Shown here: positions 47,082 to 58,599 of the stretch, one piece after another
Layout of the letters: each line of letters begins with the position of its first letter
Position numbering within the stretch: the first letter of the stretch is position 1
From: Rhizoclosmatium globosum
Lineage: Eukaryota; Chytridiomycota; Chytridiomycetes; Chytridiales; Chytriomycetaceae
NCBI GenBank assembly: GCA_002104985.1
Contig: MCGO01000017.1
Location: 372,001-436,000 of the forward strand
Reading direction: 5' to 3'
Length of the DNA: 64,000 bases
The notes under the pieces: generated by a model
Database searches by the model: none
What the model was told of the DNA's origin: nothing
Seen by the model: the letters and a program-made list of their open reading frames with translations, nothing else
Program-made: the position numbers and the translations under genes

Positions 47082-49826
47082 ATGATCTCGTCCAACATCC
47101 CAACATCAACCAGAGAGGGACCACAGCGCCGCGAGTCCATGTACTCCTCGCCAACGAGCCAGACACCGCCACAGCCACTCTCAGCCTCAGCTTCATCGAG
47201 TGTTGTTGGTGGTGGCGTTGGAGGAGGAGGAAGCGACTTGTTCCGACACCGAAACAAGAAGAGAGACGACCAGATTCGGAAGAAGGCCGAGACTGAGGTT
47301 TGTGTCGATTCAAACCCGGTTTAACTAACCGGCTCGCTAGCTGTCCCGCAAGACAACGAAGCGCATGTCCGTGGCGTCAGTGCCCCAGTCAAACTTCCAA
47401 CCACCAGTCTACAACAAGAGATCAAAGGGCTACTCATCCACTGTCGCTTCCTTGAAGCCTGCTCAGGCTATTACTGTGCTCGAGACGCCAGAATTGTTCA
47501 GGTGCGTTGAGTGACCTGGTGTGACTGGCAGACACATCATGGTATCATGCTTCAAGAGTCCCCCTTCTCATACTGGAATTATACTTGTTTGGCGATATGC
47601 ATGGAATCTGGGAGTGGATGCTGGAGTGGGAACATCGCTGCTTTGACACCTCAAACCCCTTGTTTCATCAACCAACACTTGACTCACATGAACCCCCAGG
47701 CTGCCCAACTCATGGCTGCAAAAAGAGCGATGCTGTCTTGGTCGTCAACGAAGAAGGTCAATCTCGGGTATCCTCACGGACAAGGACATTGCTTACAGAG
47801 TTGTCGCTGAAGGCCTTGACCTGAGACAAACTACCGTCTCTCAATGCATGACTCGTAACCCCATTGCGGTTTTGGATAAAGGTCCAAGAAATGAGGCCCT
47901 GTCTACCATGGTTTCTCGTCGGTTCAGACATTTGCCTGTTATTGCTGCTGAAGAAGAGGATGGTGTAGATGCTGAGATGGGTGAGTTTTCTTGCAAGAGT
48001 GAACGAAGTGAGGCTGTGAGTGAGCGCAGCCACCAGAATGAATGTGGTGATGCTGGACTTGGGGAGTCATAAAGAAAATAGCGAGTGTAGCGAGTATGTT
48101 GTAAGACAAAGTCGAGATACGACGAAGTCGCGAAAAAAAAGTGCAAGCGTGGTGAATTATGAGACGAAGTCGGAAAGAATAAGATTGACGAAGCTGGTGA
48201 AAGCGAGCATGCAACAAAGTAGGAAAGGAGCCAGCTGGGGAACTGATCGAGCAGATTATGCTATAGTGTCATCAAACCCACAGAATGTTGAAGAAGCATT
48301 GGCGCGGCACATCAGAATAGTGGGAAAATAGCTCATTGTCTGACAAAACAAATTAATAGGCTCTACAACCACAACTGCAACTTCTACAAACGTCGTGGGA
48401 CTCCTGGACATTACTAAGTGTGTCTTTGAACGTTTGGATGATTTGGAAAAGAAGGTGCTTGAGGACGCCAACATCGTCGCTGCAATGGAAGCTCTCGAAC
48501 GTCGTGGACACTTGGCCATGGCTGCGGTGGAAGGAGTACGCGCTCAGCACGGTTGTCCTGACTTGCTTTCCGTTCTTCACAAGAACGATGCCAACGGGGA
48601 AGGCGATGTGCCTGAGGTTGGAATCAAGGCTTCTGTGCGTGATGCGGCCAAGATGATGAAGCAGATGCATCAAACGGCTGTACTGGTTCTTGCACAGGGC
48701 GAAGAAAAGTTGCACGGAATCTTCACGACTAAGGATATCGTGTTGAGAGTTATTGCTGCCGGTTTGGATCCTGCCACTACTTCAGTTGTGAGAGTTATGA
48801 CTCCTCACCCTGATTCTGTGGATGCATCCACCAGTATTCTTGATGCATTGAAGAAGCTCCATGGTTTGTTTCGAACTTTGGCTTGGTTCTCACACTTATA
48901 TAATTCTTTAGTTGGCCACTACCTCCATCTTCCAGTTGTTGAGGGATCGGTTCCTATCGGTCTCGTTGATGTTCTTACTTTGACGATGGCTATGCTTGAT
49001 TATCTTATGAACAAGGAGACTGGTGCTGACGCTTCTGCTAATGACAGCGCCGCAGTTGACCCAAGTGGTCCAATGTGGAACAAATTCTGGAACTCAACCT
49101 TCAACAACGGCTCCATCATTGATACCGAATCAGCCGAATCCTTCGATGATGATGTCAGAAGTATCACTTCATCTGGAGGGCGCCGTCATGCCACCTTGAA
49201 CCGAATCAACAATGACTTCTCCTCGTCAATACCGTCAGTCCCTTCAAATTGGCCACATGCCTGAACGCTTCTCTCCCGCCCCACCACAGCCCTATATGCG
49301 CGTTGAGAGTCCACCCCCTGTCGCTCCATCTACAATCCTCTCTGGAAGTCAGTCCTTGGATCCATCGCAGTTTGGCTACAAGCTCCGTGACAAGCGTTCT
49401 GGAAAAGTCCACAGATTCACGAGTTCATCCATGAACGTGAGCGACGTGTATGCTGTCATCCGTGCGAAAACTGGTGGCGCGCCAGGTTGTGTCCTATGAA
49501 GACGAAGAGGGTGATATGATTCTGTTGGGAAGTAACGCGGACTTGGAGGAGGCTGTTGGAATGGCGAGACGGTTTGGGTGGGAGAGACTTGTGTTGCATG
49601 TGGGAGAGCAGCCAAAGAGAAGGAGAAGGAGAAGGAAGTTGCACCAGCTGCAGTTGAAGAGCATCCACGTGCTGCGTCGAACCGAAGGTCGACTCAGAGA
49701 CGTGCAAGTGTTGCGGAAGGAGGCGTTACTGAGTTTTTGAGGGATGCGCCATTGGCTGTGAATGTGGCGTTGAGCGCTGGAATTGTTGTTGTGGCTGCGT
49801 TTGTCATGTCGAGATTTAGCAGATAA
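47082..49826 (+). CDS. CBS- and PB1-domain membrane protein (fungal Mug70-like)
   Basis: After a Ser-rich start (MISSNIPTSTREGPQRRESM) come four CBS motifs: AAQLMAAKRSDAVLVV with GILTDKDIAYRVVAEGLDL, NEALSTMVSRRFRHLPVI, SVRDAAKMMKQMHQTAVLVL with GIFTTKDIVLRVIAAGLDP, and HYLHLPVVEGSVPIGLVDVL. A PB1-type region (YKLRDKRSGKVHRFTSS, then EDEEGDMILLGSNADLEEAV) and a C-terminal transmembrane helix (VALSAGIVVVAAFVMSRF) follow. This matches the fungal CBS-PB1 family. CBS pairs bind adenine nucleotides. Introns include 47503-47700 (approximate), 47981-48359 and 48864-48911. Frame changes lie near 47725, 47765, 49240 and 49480. Confidence 0.85.
47981..48359 (+). repeat. 379-bp intron packed with GCGA- and CGAAGTC-type motifs
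   Basis: A GT-AG intron between the second and third CBS motifs, joining EEDGVDAEMG to STTTTATST in frame. It contains AGTGAACGAAGTGAGG, GTGAGTGAGCGCAGCC, AGCGAGTGTAGCGAGTATG, GAGATACGACGAAGTCGCG and GAGACGAAGTCGG. These purine-rich, CG-containing elements recur every 20-40 bp. It is the longest intron found and about six times the local norm. Confidence 0.6.
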
Positions 49827-50024
49827 TGAATGTGATGGTTGTGTTTGGTAATTGTTGGGAGTTTTATAGACATTCTTTGTTTCCCTTTTTTTTTAGTATC
49901 CTTCCCTTGCCTCTTCCTTCTTTTTCGCTTGCCATTGAGCCCAAAAGAATCCCAAAATGTATCTCTTATTCCCACTTATTTGTCCCAATCTTGTACAAGC
50001 TGACGTTTGGTGAGTGCCACGTTT

Positions 50025-50563
50025 TCAGAGCTGAGAATTCACCTTGCAAAAATCCTCGAAGTTGATAACGCCGTCGCCATCCGCATCACCTTCCTTCATT
50101 AGTTCTAGTGCTTCTTTCTCACTCATTTCGTCTCCATGGCTTTTTGCGACATTGATCAAGTCTGATGCCGTAATGAGCCCATTGTTATCAAAGTCCATCG
50201 CTTGGAATGCTTCACAGAGTTTCTCTTCCGTATAATGAATTCGAGTTTCTCCTCTGAAATCTTCCATCATACTTAATGAGTCATGTTAGTACTTGAAAAG
50301 TAAAACAATAACAACACTCACACCAAAAACTCGTCAAAGTCAATCGTGCCCGTATTATCTGCATCAACACTTGCAATCATGGTCCGAACTTCGTCCTCCG
50401 TTGGATCCATTCCACAGCTCCTCATGACTTCACCCAATTCTTGAACATCAATACATCCGTTATGGTCCGCATCAAACAGAGCATATGCTTCCTTATAATA
50501 CTCGACCTGATCGGTGCTCATCCCGCCCTTCTTTTGCTTGTTACGCGCACTGTTACTGCTCAT
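50025..50563 (-). CDS. Calmodulin-like protein with four EF-hands
   Basis: Two exons (50563-50322 and 50271-50025) around a 50-bp intron give about 162 residues in frame. EF-hand loops: [36 protein letters not shown] and [12 protein letters not shown], all with good calcium ligands. A basic N-terminal extension ([11 protein letters not shown]) is longer than in calmodulin and recalls centrins. The spacing [20 protein letters not shown] fits either family. The ATG at 50563 is used. It is head-to-head with the CH-domain gene (start codons 35 bp apart), which hints at a shared, possibly flagellar, role. Confidence 0.85.
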
Positions 50564-50598
50564 TTGTTTCGACAATTCTTTTCAAAGAAAACAGACAC

Positions 50599-53500
50599 AT
50601 GACGAGTCTCACACGCGATGTGCTCAAGTGGGTGCAAGGTCTCGACCTGACGTACTCCATCAAAAACACGAAACGCGATCTAGCGAACGGGTTCCTCCTT
50701 GCTGAGATTCTCAGCAAATATCATCCCTAGAGTTCCAGATGCACTCATATGATACGGGAATGGGACCTGCGGCGAAGCGAAATAATTGGGAGCAGCTGCA
50801 GAAGGCGTGTGGGAAAGTAGGGATAATTTTGACGCGTGAGTTGGTGGAGGATGTGATGAGATCGAAAGCGGAGGCGGGGGCTATCGCGTTGAGTCTTGTG
50901 CATCATCATGTTATGAAATCTGGGTCTGTGATTATTATTTAGGTTATGAGTAGACTTGGGGTCTGACTCTCGTATTTAAGGTCGTCGCCATTGGTGATGG
51001 TTCAACCAAACTCGACACCACAACAGAACCCAAGCAGAGTGAAACAACCTCCTTCAAAGGGACTTAAAACAAAGTTAGAGCCCTTAAATCAGCAGCAGCA
51101 GCCTCAAGAGAGCCTAATAGAACAACCTCAAACCGAATCAATCCGTTACCCTGATCAATCTGCTACCTTGAAATCTGTTAGTGGAGCTGGCGGAATAGTG
51201 ATGAATAATTTGAAAGCTGCGAGCCAGTTTTTGCTTGGAATTAACGCATCAGCTATTGAGAATCCGAACGAATCCAAAGTATACTCACTTACGAGTGTTG
51301 GAGGGACAACAACAGAAGCCGCGAGCCTTGATGAACATCTCGGAAAAGTTCGTTGAGAAAATAGTTTTTATAAAATTAACGCGACAAACAGGTTGCTGTT
51401 TTGAAAGTCCTATGTGGACTCTTTGGAATTACGGACCAACAAGTCTCATTCAGCCGTTCTTGCTTCGCAACATTACTGTGCAGGGAGAAACTGATTGGAA
51501 AGTTTGATGCCATTAGCTCGGAGGATATTGATCTATTGCCCAAAGTTTTGGAGAACAAGGAGAAGGAGTTCACTCCCATTTTGCATAGCCGCCATCTGAT
51601 ATCAGCTGCTGTTTGAAGTTTTGATTCCTTGTGTTATCAATTTCGCTTCTGATACCAAGGTATTGCATAGTAAGTTAGCAATGTCAATACAAATTTATCT
51701 TAACTGTGAAAAACAGTGGCAACAGCCATTTCATGTTACTTTGCATCACTTTTGCAAAATATCTCCAGCAAAGAAGCCTCGAATCGGATTACACAAATCA
51801 AGGAAGTCTCGCTGTTGCTGTCGAAAATCACAAGTAGCCCCGAAAAGATTCCGTTCGTGGCAAGAATCTTGAATGCGTTTGTTGGGCCAGACACGCCAGA
51901 TTCTGAAAAAGTTCGGGCTTTCCTCTTTATCAAAAATGCCGTGTACAGCGCTTTGGCGAGTCGAAACGTTTCTGTATCTGGGAGCAACACTGGAAGCTTT
52001 GTTGGTGCTGTCACGCATGCGTCTACATTCACGGATACAGGAAATCCGTTTATAAGCCTGCTTTGTGCGGTTCAGTTAGAATCAAGCAGCAAAAAAGCTC
52101 AAGACTCCAAACAACCAACGAGCTTTGAAGAAATGGACCATGTAAAACCTTCGCAACACATAACACTATTACTGTCAGAATGTTTGACTGTGTTAACACG
52201 CACCGAAGAGCAGCAGAGCAAGGAATCATATTCTCATCTCCTTCTTCGGTGTTGAAGTATGCGCTGCATTGCATTTACTTGCACATCTTGCATCTCAACC
52301 AAACCCCAAACATTTCGAGAGTTCTGAAGATATCCAGCACGATAAACCTGTTCGCTTTAAAACCGGAGCAGTAGGAGTGTTACCTGATGGAGTCAGGGAT
52401 ATTATTGGCCAAGAGAAGGGTTCTTGCGTGCAGTTATGTTTCAAAACTGCCCACCGTCTTTGCAAAAAGCATATGTCGCGTTTTTAGCATCAGTTTTGAA
52501 AAATACTGATGAATCTCATAATCTTGCCACGTGGCAAGGAACGCGGCTGGATGTGTACTCAAAGCTGTCAGCGGCGATGTCTTACGATCAAGTAAGTCAT
52601 AATTATTTGATTCATATCTTTGTTTAAAACTGCGCAGGCTTGATTCTGCTATCGCCTGCCCTTGAAAACCATCCGCCCTTATGTACACCCTTTGTCAAGG
52701 GCTTCTAAAATGAATGATTCTGTTCGCTGTATCTTGTTAGAGATTCCTGTAATTGATGAAAGCTCTTGGACCACGAGCTCAACAGATTTGCTCACAGCTT
52801 CAGCAGCCCAGTGTGTGTCTGGACAAGATCAAGGACTTGTTATTTATTGGGACTTGCCGTTTTTATCAAAGCAGGTTTTACCGCGAGTGGTTGACACCTG
52901 GTTTCCGTTTGGAATCGCGATGGGCATCATACGATTGGTAAGAATTGCCTCTAATTGATGGACACTATTAAACGCGTATCACAGATGCAAACATCCAAAC
53001 ATGACCTGATGCCTCGTGAATACCTACAAATTCTCCTGGCAGTGTCCGTCAGTATTTCTATCTCTCCCGAAGTTTATATTCCGTCGAGAAATAGGAAGGA
53101 CATCGTGGCTGCATCATCTTTACCCTCCGTGGGTTCATTCACAGAAACTTTCCAAACCCCCTGCTGCACCAACACAAGCAGAAAACTTAGCGAAAGATCC
53201 TTGGGCTCATGTATATATGACATTATCAGACGCTATAAATGCAAGTTTGATTCAACAAGAAACTTCTCAATATGGAGTCAATATTATAGAGTCATTTCTG
53301 AGGACTAGAGGAGCTTTGATCGCCCCTAATTTAAAAGGGATTTTGGCGTCAATCGTTTACCTGCATGTTGCAGGACATCGAAGACCGAGAGAGAGGCTGT
53401 TGAGACTGGTAAAACGTTGGGCCAGCTTTCAAGGCGAATATGGCTGGAACACTTCTCGAAGTTCTTTGGATTCGAGAGAAAACGAGAATGACAAGACAGG

Positions 53501-53630
53501 TAAAACTGAAAAGCATTGTTTGGTAGAAGTATCGACGGAAAATCAGGCCGCGGTGCAGGCCGCCATGAGTGATGTATTGAGAAACTTCACGTACGGTTCC
53601 CAGCTATTAGTTCTGGGACCGGTGGAGTAA
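50599..53630 (+). CDS. Protein with N-terminal flagellar-type calponin-homology domain
   Basis: The start [20 protein letters not shown], with [19 protein letters not shown] and, after a 1-nt correction near 50728, [20 protein letters not shown], fits the CH domain of the SPEF1/SPATA4 group found in ciliated organisms. After a Gln-rich linker (51000-51200) the rest, to 53630, is long, alpha-helical and without a domain I can name ([40 protein letters not shown]-type repeats). It could be an armadillo-like array. Several introns and frame changes occur (near 51370, 51670, 52255, 52600, 52960, 53200). A microtubule- or axoneme-related role is inferred from the CH type. Confidence 0.6.
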
Positions 53631-54833
53631 GTCATAGCTTAAGTTAACGAAAAATAAACTTTTAATAAACTCAGTGAGGTTGGTTATTATATCCTCCAAA
53701 ATTACAAAAGTATGTCCGTATCCACAAACACCATACCCAGCTGCTGTATCCACGCCTTGAACAAATTTGCAATTATCAACAGACGCTGCAAGCTCTATAT
53801 TCTCAGTGCTTCCAACACCACAATTTCCATGCTCATTCCAACCCCATGCTGTTGCCTTTCCAGTTGAGAATATTGCGATACCAGATTCTGAGCCCAAACA
53901 AATATGTGTTGCATTTGAAAGTGCTGGCACTACTGCAGGAGCCATAAACCTCGTACCGCTAGGAGTTCCAGGTATTTGACAAAGATCGACCGACCCCACA
54001 TAATACATTCTTTTGATTCCAAAACAGCCGCACAAAACGACCAGCCACTGTAAACGCGAACAACGGGTCCCTCGGGAAACATATTTCATTGAAAACGAGA
54101 TTCGTTGAGGGATCGATGTCATCTGGCAGGGAATATGGCGTGCAGATACTCTTTGGATCTACACCCACTGTCCAAATCGATTCTTCTTGGAACCCCCAGT
54201 CATAATTACAACCACGGACCCAGATTTTGTTGCGAGTATAATGTGGAATTGACCTGTATCCATGGAGATGATTGTTGCAATTCTGTAGCAGGTCGATACA
54301 AACAGCATGGTCCCGTCTGTGACATACCAACAAAGTCTCCCCAAACCCAGACTTCTCCATTTTGCAATAATGCAGCACTGTATCTCAACGATGCAGCAAT
54401 TGCGGCTGCAGGAGTTGGAAGCGGGATGACGATTGGGCTACAAGGGATCTTTGAAGGAACTCCATCCACCTGTCCACAACTGTTTTCGCCCCACGCATAC
54501 ACGTTGTGAGAGGAGTCCAGAGCGAGGGAGTGGTTGAAGCCGCATGCAATGTGAGTGAACTGTGTTGAAGGGTCAGGAGCAATGTCCAGGTACTCGAAAG
54601 TAGTTAATTCACGTTGAGAGGCAGTGCGCCGAGTTGTAGCTGCAAATTTGAGCCACAGCCAGCCAGGCGGGCAGAGGTTGTTATAAAAGCGAGTGGTTTG
54701 CGCCACAGGATACAGAGAGCGGTTCAGCGCCGGCAGGAAGGATGCATTCGATTGGAATATGCGCGTCACTTGTTGTTCCAGTACCAAGTTGGCCGTGCGA
54801 ATTGGATCCGAATGAGAAGAGCTTTTTGCCCAT
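53607..54833 (-). CDS. RCC1-like repeat protein
   Basis: The ATG at 54833 starts MGKKLFSFGSNSHGQLGTGT, a typical first RCC1 blade. Others are LSVSCGANHSLL, THIACGFNHSLALDSSHNVY with AWGENSCGQVDG, RYSAALLQNGEVWVWGDF, and ICLGSESGIAIFSTGKATAW with GWNEHGNCGVG. The protein ends with AAGYGVCGYGHTFVILED. RCC1-like propellers act as exchange factors or protein scaffolds; nothing points to a specific partner. Frame changes near 54690, 54380 and 54090 are needed. Its 3' end overlaps or abuts the convergent CH-domain gene. Its start lies 21 bp from the start of squalene synthase copy 1 on the other strand. Confidence 0.72.
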
Positions 54834-54854
54834 GACTTTTGAAGTTTCTTGCCA

Positions 54855-56245
54855 ATGAATCAACTCATATCTATTTTCCATCCCTCGGAAGTCTACTCCC
54901 TCTTTAGATACATATCTACTGTCTCGGATAAACACATTAAGTACAAGAGCCTTTCGGATGTATCAGCAAAGAAGGGAACTCCAGAGCACTCACGACAGAT
55001 GTGTTATTATTTCCTCAACAAGACATCCCGCTCTTTTGCTCGTGTGATCCAGGAACTTGATCCAAAGCTCAGTCTTTCTGTGTGCGTGTTTGCTCTGGCT
55101 CTAAGAGGTCTAGATACTATCGAGGATGATATGACTCTCTCCAATGAAACAAAGCTGCCATTATTGAAGTCGTTTCATCAGATACTGTACACGGAAGGAT
55201 GGAACTTTGATGGGAATGGCCGCAGGAAAAGGATCGTTTTCTGATGGTTGAGTTCAATGAAGTCATTGATCAGTTCTTGAGGCTTGGTCATGAGTTGAGT
55301 GGCCTTAATATTGTATCAGCTAGCTCATATAGTTTATAGAGAACAAACTGTAATTGCGGAGTTATCAAACGAATGGGGGCTGGAATGGCAGAGTTCTGCG
55401 ACGGAAAGCGAATTTAACAATGGCGGACTACAACCTGTACACTCATACGGTTGCTGGTTTGATTGGAATAGGATTGACGGGTTTGTTCAATGCCTCCGGC
55501 CTCGAGAGCATTACACTCGATGAGTCGTTTCCCAACAGTATGGGGCAATTCCTCCAGAAAGTGAATATCATCAAGGATTTTGCTGAAGATCTCAGCGAGG
55601 GGAGACAGTTCTGGCCACAGAGGGTGTGGGAACAATATACTGCTGAAGGTGAAGGGTTAGAGGCCTTCGTGGATCCAAACAACCTTGAAAACGCGTTGGG
55701 GTGCCTGAATGAGTTGTGCATTGATGCACTGCAGCTAGTTCCTGACTGTTTGGAATATATGAGCAAATTGAAGAATCCATCTGTCATCAGGTGTTGCGCA
55801 ATTCCACAGGTTCAGTGTCATTACCTTCCGAAGTATACTTATTTGAAATTGAAATAGGTAGTTGCCCTTGCATCTTTGAGTTGCGTTTTCAACAACCGGG
55901 TAATCTTCGGTCGAAAGAAGTTCAAGCTTCGTTATGGCCTTGCTGCAAAAATTATGTTCGTATTCAATCATTTGATGATGTCAAAGAAAGCTATAGGGAG
56001 TTGGTTGGAGACCTTCAGCGGCAGAACAGGAAGCGTGGGTCTGTTCACCTAGATTCTCGCTGAAGCCTATGACCATTGTATGTTCCAGAATTAAGAGATG
56101 GCTTTACGAACACGATCGAGAAGTTGGCAAGCAAGTTAATTCTTCAGACTATGGGATTTTGGCTTGGATGTTCATAACCATTCTTACATTGGGACTGGCA
56201 GCCTTAACTGCAATTTGGTTAAACGATTCTAAATCAGAGTATTGA
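54855..56245 (+). CDS. ERG9: Squalene synthase, copy 1 (diverged)
   Basis: It fuses two farnesyl diphosphates into squalene at the ER membrane. Seen: CYYFLNKTSRSFARVIQELD, RGLDTIEDDMT (first Asp-rich motif), LYTHTVAGLIGIGLTGLF, KDFAEDLSEGRQFWP (second Asp-rich motif) and a C-terminal anchor (LAWMFITILTLGLAALTAIW). A 48-bp intron (55810-55857) sits at the same place as in copy 2. Frame changes near 55225, 55390 and 55960 are needed. Compared with copy 2 it has YTHTVAG for YTHYVAG and KDFAED for KDYLED, and it is poorly conserved after the intron. It may be a specialised or decaying paralogue. It ends 81 bp before copy 2. Confidence 0.78.
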
Positions 56246-56326
56246 CTCCTGCAGTAAACCAGCCTCTTGTTTCCGTTGATGTTGATCTTTTTGGAGATGG
56301 CCTGATCCCAAAAACACTTTGCAGCA

Positions 56327-57744
56327 ATGGCAACAGCGGCCCTCCTCGCCTCCATCGGACACCCTTCCGAAGTGTATGCACTCCTCAAATACAAGTTCAC
56401 GACCTCAGACGCCGTGACCAAGTACACGACCCGCGAGTCTGTGACAGCAAAGAAGGGCACTCCTGAGTACACGTACCAAATGTGCTACTACTTCCTCAAC
56501 AAAACATCCCGTTCCTTTGCCCGGGTCATCCAGGAACTCCACCCGGAACTTGCGCATCCTGTCTGTGTCTTCTACTTGACATTGAGAGGCTTGGACACAA
56601 TCGAAGACGATATGACCTCTCAAATGACCGCAAGCTTCCGCTATTGCGAACCTTTGATACGATCATGTACAAGAAGGGCTGGACTTTTAATGAGAATGGA
56701 CCAAATGAGAAAGATCGCATTCTTATGGTCGAGTTTGATGTTGTCATTGACCAGTTCTTGAGGCTGAAGGAGAGGTAACGGATATTATATTCAGTTTCTA
56801 TCAATCTTAATCGATACCATCTGCCAGCTACCAAACCGTCATTGCTGATGTCACAAGACGTATGGTAACGGTATGGCCGATTTCTGTGCGGGAAAGAAGG
56901 TTGTCACAATTGCTGACTACGATCTGTACACTCACTACGTTGCTGGATTGGTTGGGATCGGATTGACTGGTCTTTTCAGTGTTTCCGGACTCGAGGATGC
57001 GTCCCTCACCAAAGACGAGTACCTTCAGAACCGTATGGGTCTCTTCCTCCAGAAAGTGAACATTATGAAAGATTACTTGGAAGACTTGAATGAGGGCAGA
57101 CAATTCTGGCCAGAGGAAGTTTGGAGCAAATATGTTTGGGAGAACCAAGGTTTGGATGCATTGGCCAAGCCTGAGAATTTGAACGACGCTTTGGCTTGCT
57201 TGAACGAATTGTGTGTAAATGCTATGGAGCTTGCGCCAGATTGCTTGGAGTACATGAGCAAATTGAAGGAGCCATCTGTCATTCACTTCTGTGCGATCCC
57301 TCAGGTATTTACAACGATATCTTACCTAACAAAGCTAATCAATATTACCAGGTTATGGCTATTGCTTCTATTGCCTTGTTCTTTAACAACTCTGTGGTTT
57401 TCACCAAAGGAGGTCTCAAGATTCGACGTGGACTTGCCGTGAAGCTGATATACGAGGGTACAACCTTCGAAGGTGTCAAGAACGTCTTCAAACGGTACGC
57501 TTTGGAAATCGCTAAGCAGAACTCAAAGCGAGTTGGAACAAATCCAAAGGATGAGTCTTTCATGCCAATGTCGATCGCTTGCTCCAAGGTCATTCGTTGG
57601 ATCAATGCACACGACAAAAAGATGGGCATTGTTCCAAAGAGTTCGGGGGAGCAAGTGTTTGAGTATTTGATCGTTGCTGTCAACTTTGTACTCCTTGCTC
57701 TGATTGTCCAGCATTTCTACAACGCTTATAACAGCCTGAACTGA
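56327..57744 (+). CDS. ERG9: Squalene synthase, copy 2
   Basis: Start MATAALLASIGHPSEVYALL at 56327. All signature parts are present: KTSRSFARVIQELHPELA, LRGLDTIEDDMT, LYTHYVAGLVGIGLTGLF, KDYLEDLNEGRQFWPEEVW, VIHFCAIPQVMAIASIALFF and a C-terminal membrane anchor (YLIVAVNFVLLALIVQHFY). Introns: 56775-56827 and 57305-57351. Two 1-nt errors break the frame: a shortened C-run near 56612, directly after DDMT, and one near 56858. Residues are better kept than in copy 1, so this is the likely main sterol-pathway enzyme. The 3' end converges on the VanZ-like gene with 55 bp between stops. Confidence 0.88.
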
Positions 57745-57799
57745 ATCATTTCTTCTGATTAAACTTAGTTTTTCTATATTCTTGCTGTATTCTAATAAC

Positions 57800-58387
57800 T
57801 CAAACCCTCCGTGAGCTCGGCCTCCTCCACCTCTCTGGTCGCATAACCAGCCGACTAACATCTGCCAGATTCCATTGCATCCTATGTGATTCCGGAGACA
57901 GATATACAAAGGTTGCCGTGGCAGCTGTTACAGCCAAAGCAGCCCCTCCAATGTTACCAACAATATCCTTCGCATCAAACTTCCTTGTAGTAAGAGTGCT
58001 TTGGAGCACTTCTGAAGCAACAGCTGCTGCAGCTGCCACGCATAGCACAGCTTGCGTTTTCAATACGAAACGTCTCATATCCCTGTCGGTTGCTTCCGTA
58101 TCTTGAAGGTGTAATGGAAGATAGTCCCGAGCATCTCGAATAAGAACAGATATTATGTAGTCGGCGGCAGGAAACAGCGATAGTGTCAGCAGGAAGAACA
58201 TGATGAAGTGTAACAGCTTATCGTTTCGGAGCAGAGATGGGATGTAAGGATTGACAACAGAGTTCGGTAGAAGTCCTAATAGTAGCATGATAGAGCCAAT
58301 AACTGACAGCGGCAGTAGGGAGAGGAAGGCGGTGGGCTGGTGCTTCATTGTTGGTTTCCTTTTCAACAGAAGTTCTTTCATTGACAT
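57800..58387 (-). CDS. VanZ-like membrane protein
   Basis: A single exon of 195 residues with an ATG at 58387. A hydrophobic helix at residues 20-43 (LSLLPLSVIGSIMLLLGLLP) is followed by NDKLLHFIMFFLLTLSLFP, which is the VanZ signature with the His, and later by TRKFDAKDIVGNIGGAALAV, the matching C-terminal block in which Asp and Asn are conserved. About four membrane segments are expected. Fungi often have one VanZ-like protein; its function is not established, and VanZ in bacteria is linked to teicoplanin resistance. No frameshift. Confidence 0.75.
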   Translation of the reverse strand: MSMKELLLKRKPTMKHQPTAFLSLLPLSVIGSIMLLLGLLPNSVVNPYIPSLLRNDKLLHFIMFFLLTLSLFPAADYIISVLIRDARDYLPLHLQDTEATDRDMRRFVLKTQAVLCVAAAAAVASEVLQSTLTTRKFDAKDIVGNIGGAALAVTAATATFVYLSPESHRMQWNLADVSRLVMRPERWRRPSSRRV

Positions 58388-58599
58388 TTCGAGCCGTTAA
58401 ATAATAATAATGATCGTGATCATTCAGCAACTGGCATAGATTGAGGTTCTATATATTGTTCAAAGGTTTCTGCGAAATCTTCGTACAGTCTCATGGACCT
58501 ACTGGGCATCTATGCACGCTCCGTAGGTTTTTGCATTAGAAAGAACGGATAAATAACTCTTGAGTATTCTTCAATTAAATTTGAGAAACTTGAAAAGAA

